From NCBI RefSeq assembly GCF_918741295.1, contig NZ_CAKKNB010000004.1, positions 731,830 through 795,829 of the forward strand: a DNA stretch of 64,000 nt. Direction: 5' to 3'. The position numbers and the translations under genes were made by a program. The DNA is from Aquabacterium sp. CECT 9606. Its GTDB lineage: Bacteria > Pseudomonadota > Gammaproteobacteria > Burkholderiales > Burkholderiaceae_C. The notes under the pieces were generated by a model. That model searched no databases. It was given only the letters and a program-made list of their open reading frames with translations, and was not told where the DNA came from. Shown piece by piece: positions 63,491-64,000 of this stretch. Position 1 is the first letter of the stretch; every line of letters begins with the position of its first letter.

Positions 63491-64000
63491 TTAGAACTTC
63501 AGCGTGATCGCGCCACCCAATGCCCAGGCGCGACCGCGACGGCTGAGTGCATCGGCGCGTGGCCAGAAATGACCCACGATGATTTCACCCAGCACGAAGT
63601 CTTTGTGGATGGGCTGAATCCATTTTGTCTGCAGGCCAAAGTCCGAGACTGGAACGGCCGCTCCTGCGACGCCACTGAACAGCGCTTCTACCGACAGGAC
63701 GCGCTGCTCGCCAAATGATTGATGCATGCCCAGATTGCTGGACCAGGCGAACTTTGGTGATTCCTGAGTGATGGTCGCAGCGTTGAGCCAGCGGGCTGCC
63801 AGCGTTGATGAAAGAGCATGCTCGTAGGAGCCCACCGTTGTCGAACCGAGGCGGTCGTCGCGGGTCAAAAACAAGGTCTCGCGGAAATCAATCCGATCGG
63901 TGGGGCTGAGCTGCCAATCATGGCGGTAGCGAGCCTGTGCGTAAGGTTTCAAACCGCTGCGCACGCCCAATCGGAAGTCGACCGCCTCGATCAATCTCAT
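63491..64000 (-). CDS. Outer-membrane beta-barrel-like protein, C-terminal part (cut by window end)
   Basis: The visible 169 residues run to the window edge, and the gene probably continues beyond it. The sequence alternates polar and hydrophobic residues (YAQARYRHDWQLSPTDRIDFRETLFLTRDDRLG) and ends with a C-terminal Phe (GAITLKF), as expected for a beta-barrel insertion signal. I do not recognise the family. Confidence 0.6.
   Translation of the reverse strand: MRLIEAVDFRLGVRSGLKPYAQARYRHDWQLSPTDRIDFRETLFLTRDDRLGSTTVGSYEHALSSTLAARWLNAATITQESPKFAWSSNLGMHQSFGEQRVLSVEALFSGVAGAAVPVSDFGLQTKWIQPIHKDFVLGEIIVGHFWPRADALSRRGRAWALGGAITLKF

Overview
The window is a gene-dense, high-GC chromosomal segment of a betaproteobacterium. 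It is most likely a member of Burkholderiales close to Comamonadaceae. The support is the gene content and order: LptF/LptG back to back with pepA-holC, a CysB-type regulator beside a CbiX-type chelatase, a FimV-like protein, a PHA phasin with a PhaR-like operator, the aat-bpt N-end-rule pair, PEP-CTERM proteins and an AceA-type isocitrate lyase. No rRNA, CRISPR array, prophage, IS element or replication origin was seen. The species assignment is inference from recognised families, not from a search.

Layout. 1-3.0 kb: a transglutaminase (cut by the window edge), a circularly permuted ATP-grasp protein and an alpha-E protein, a recurrent trio of still unclear function. 3.0-5.8 kb: two tandem GDSL esterase paralogues and yggX. 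5.9-12.8 kb: a lipoprotein, argA, the RNA helicase hrpA and a DUF3617-like secreted protein. 12.8-13.3 kb: tRNA-Pro(TGG) and tRNA-Arg(TCT). 13.3-24.4 kb: core genes including a crotonase, fimV, the lptF-lptG-cbiX-cysB run, pepA-holC and an orphan branched-chain amino-acid binding protein. 24.4-26.5 kb: tRNA-Ser(GGA) followed by a 1.9-kb islet bounded by an exact 15-bp repeat of the tRNA 3' end. The islet holds a ParDE toxin-antitoxin pair and a frameshifted FRG-domain gene, and no integrase.

26.5-43.2 kb is an accessory stretch rich in regulators. It has a divergent TetR/RND efflux operon, a second TetR with an SDR and an MDR oxidoreductase, a MarR with an alpha/beta hydrolase, a GbsR/MarR regulator with a DCC thiol protein and an SDR-DoxX fusion, small unknown genes, a PIG3-like quinone oxidoreductase, a DUF748 protein and rraA. 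Most regulators have a visible dyad nearby that can be assigned to them as a hypothesis. 43.2-46.1 kb: an unusual stand-alone alpha-oxoamine synthase, serB and a PEP-CTERM protein. 46.2-54.6 kb: mfd, ispD and ispF. ispD and ispF, often adjacent in bacteria, are separated here by four opposite-strand genes: zeta-like toxin, Phd antitoxin, PEP-CTERM protease and amtB. 54.6-64 kb: an OmpR/EnvZ-type pair, a SIMPL protein, bpt, aat, phasin, ppa, an omega-aminotransferase, aceA and the end of a beta-barrel-like protein.

The strongest observations are the tRNA-Ser islet with its att-like repeats, the zeta/Phd pair wedged between ispD and ispF, the matched operator pairs of the TetR and GbsR regulators, the perfect 12-bp inverted repeat upstream of ompR, the terminator whose U-run ends at the aat start codon, and the orphan alpha-oxoamine synthase with a TACCC/GGGTA dyad. 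Where several start codons are possible, the chosen one is justified in the entry.
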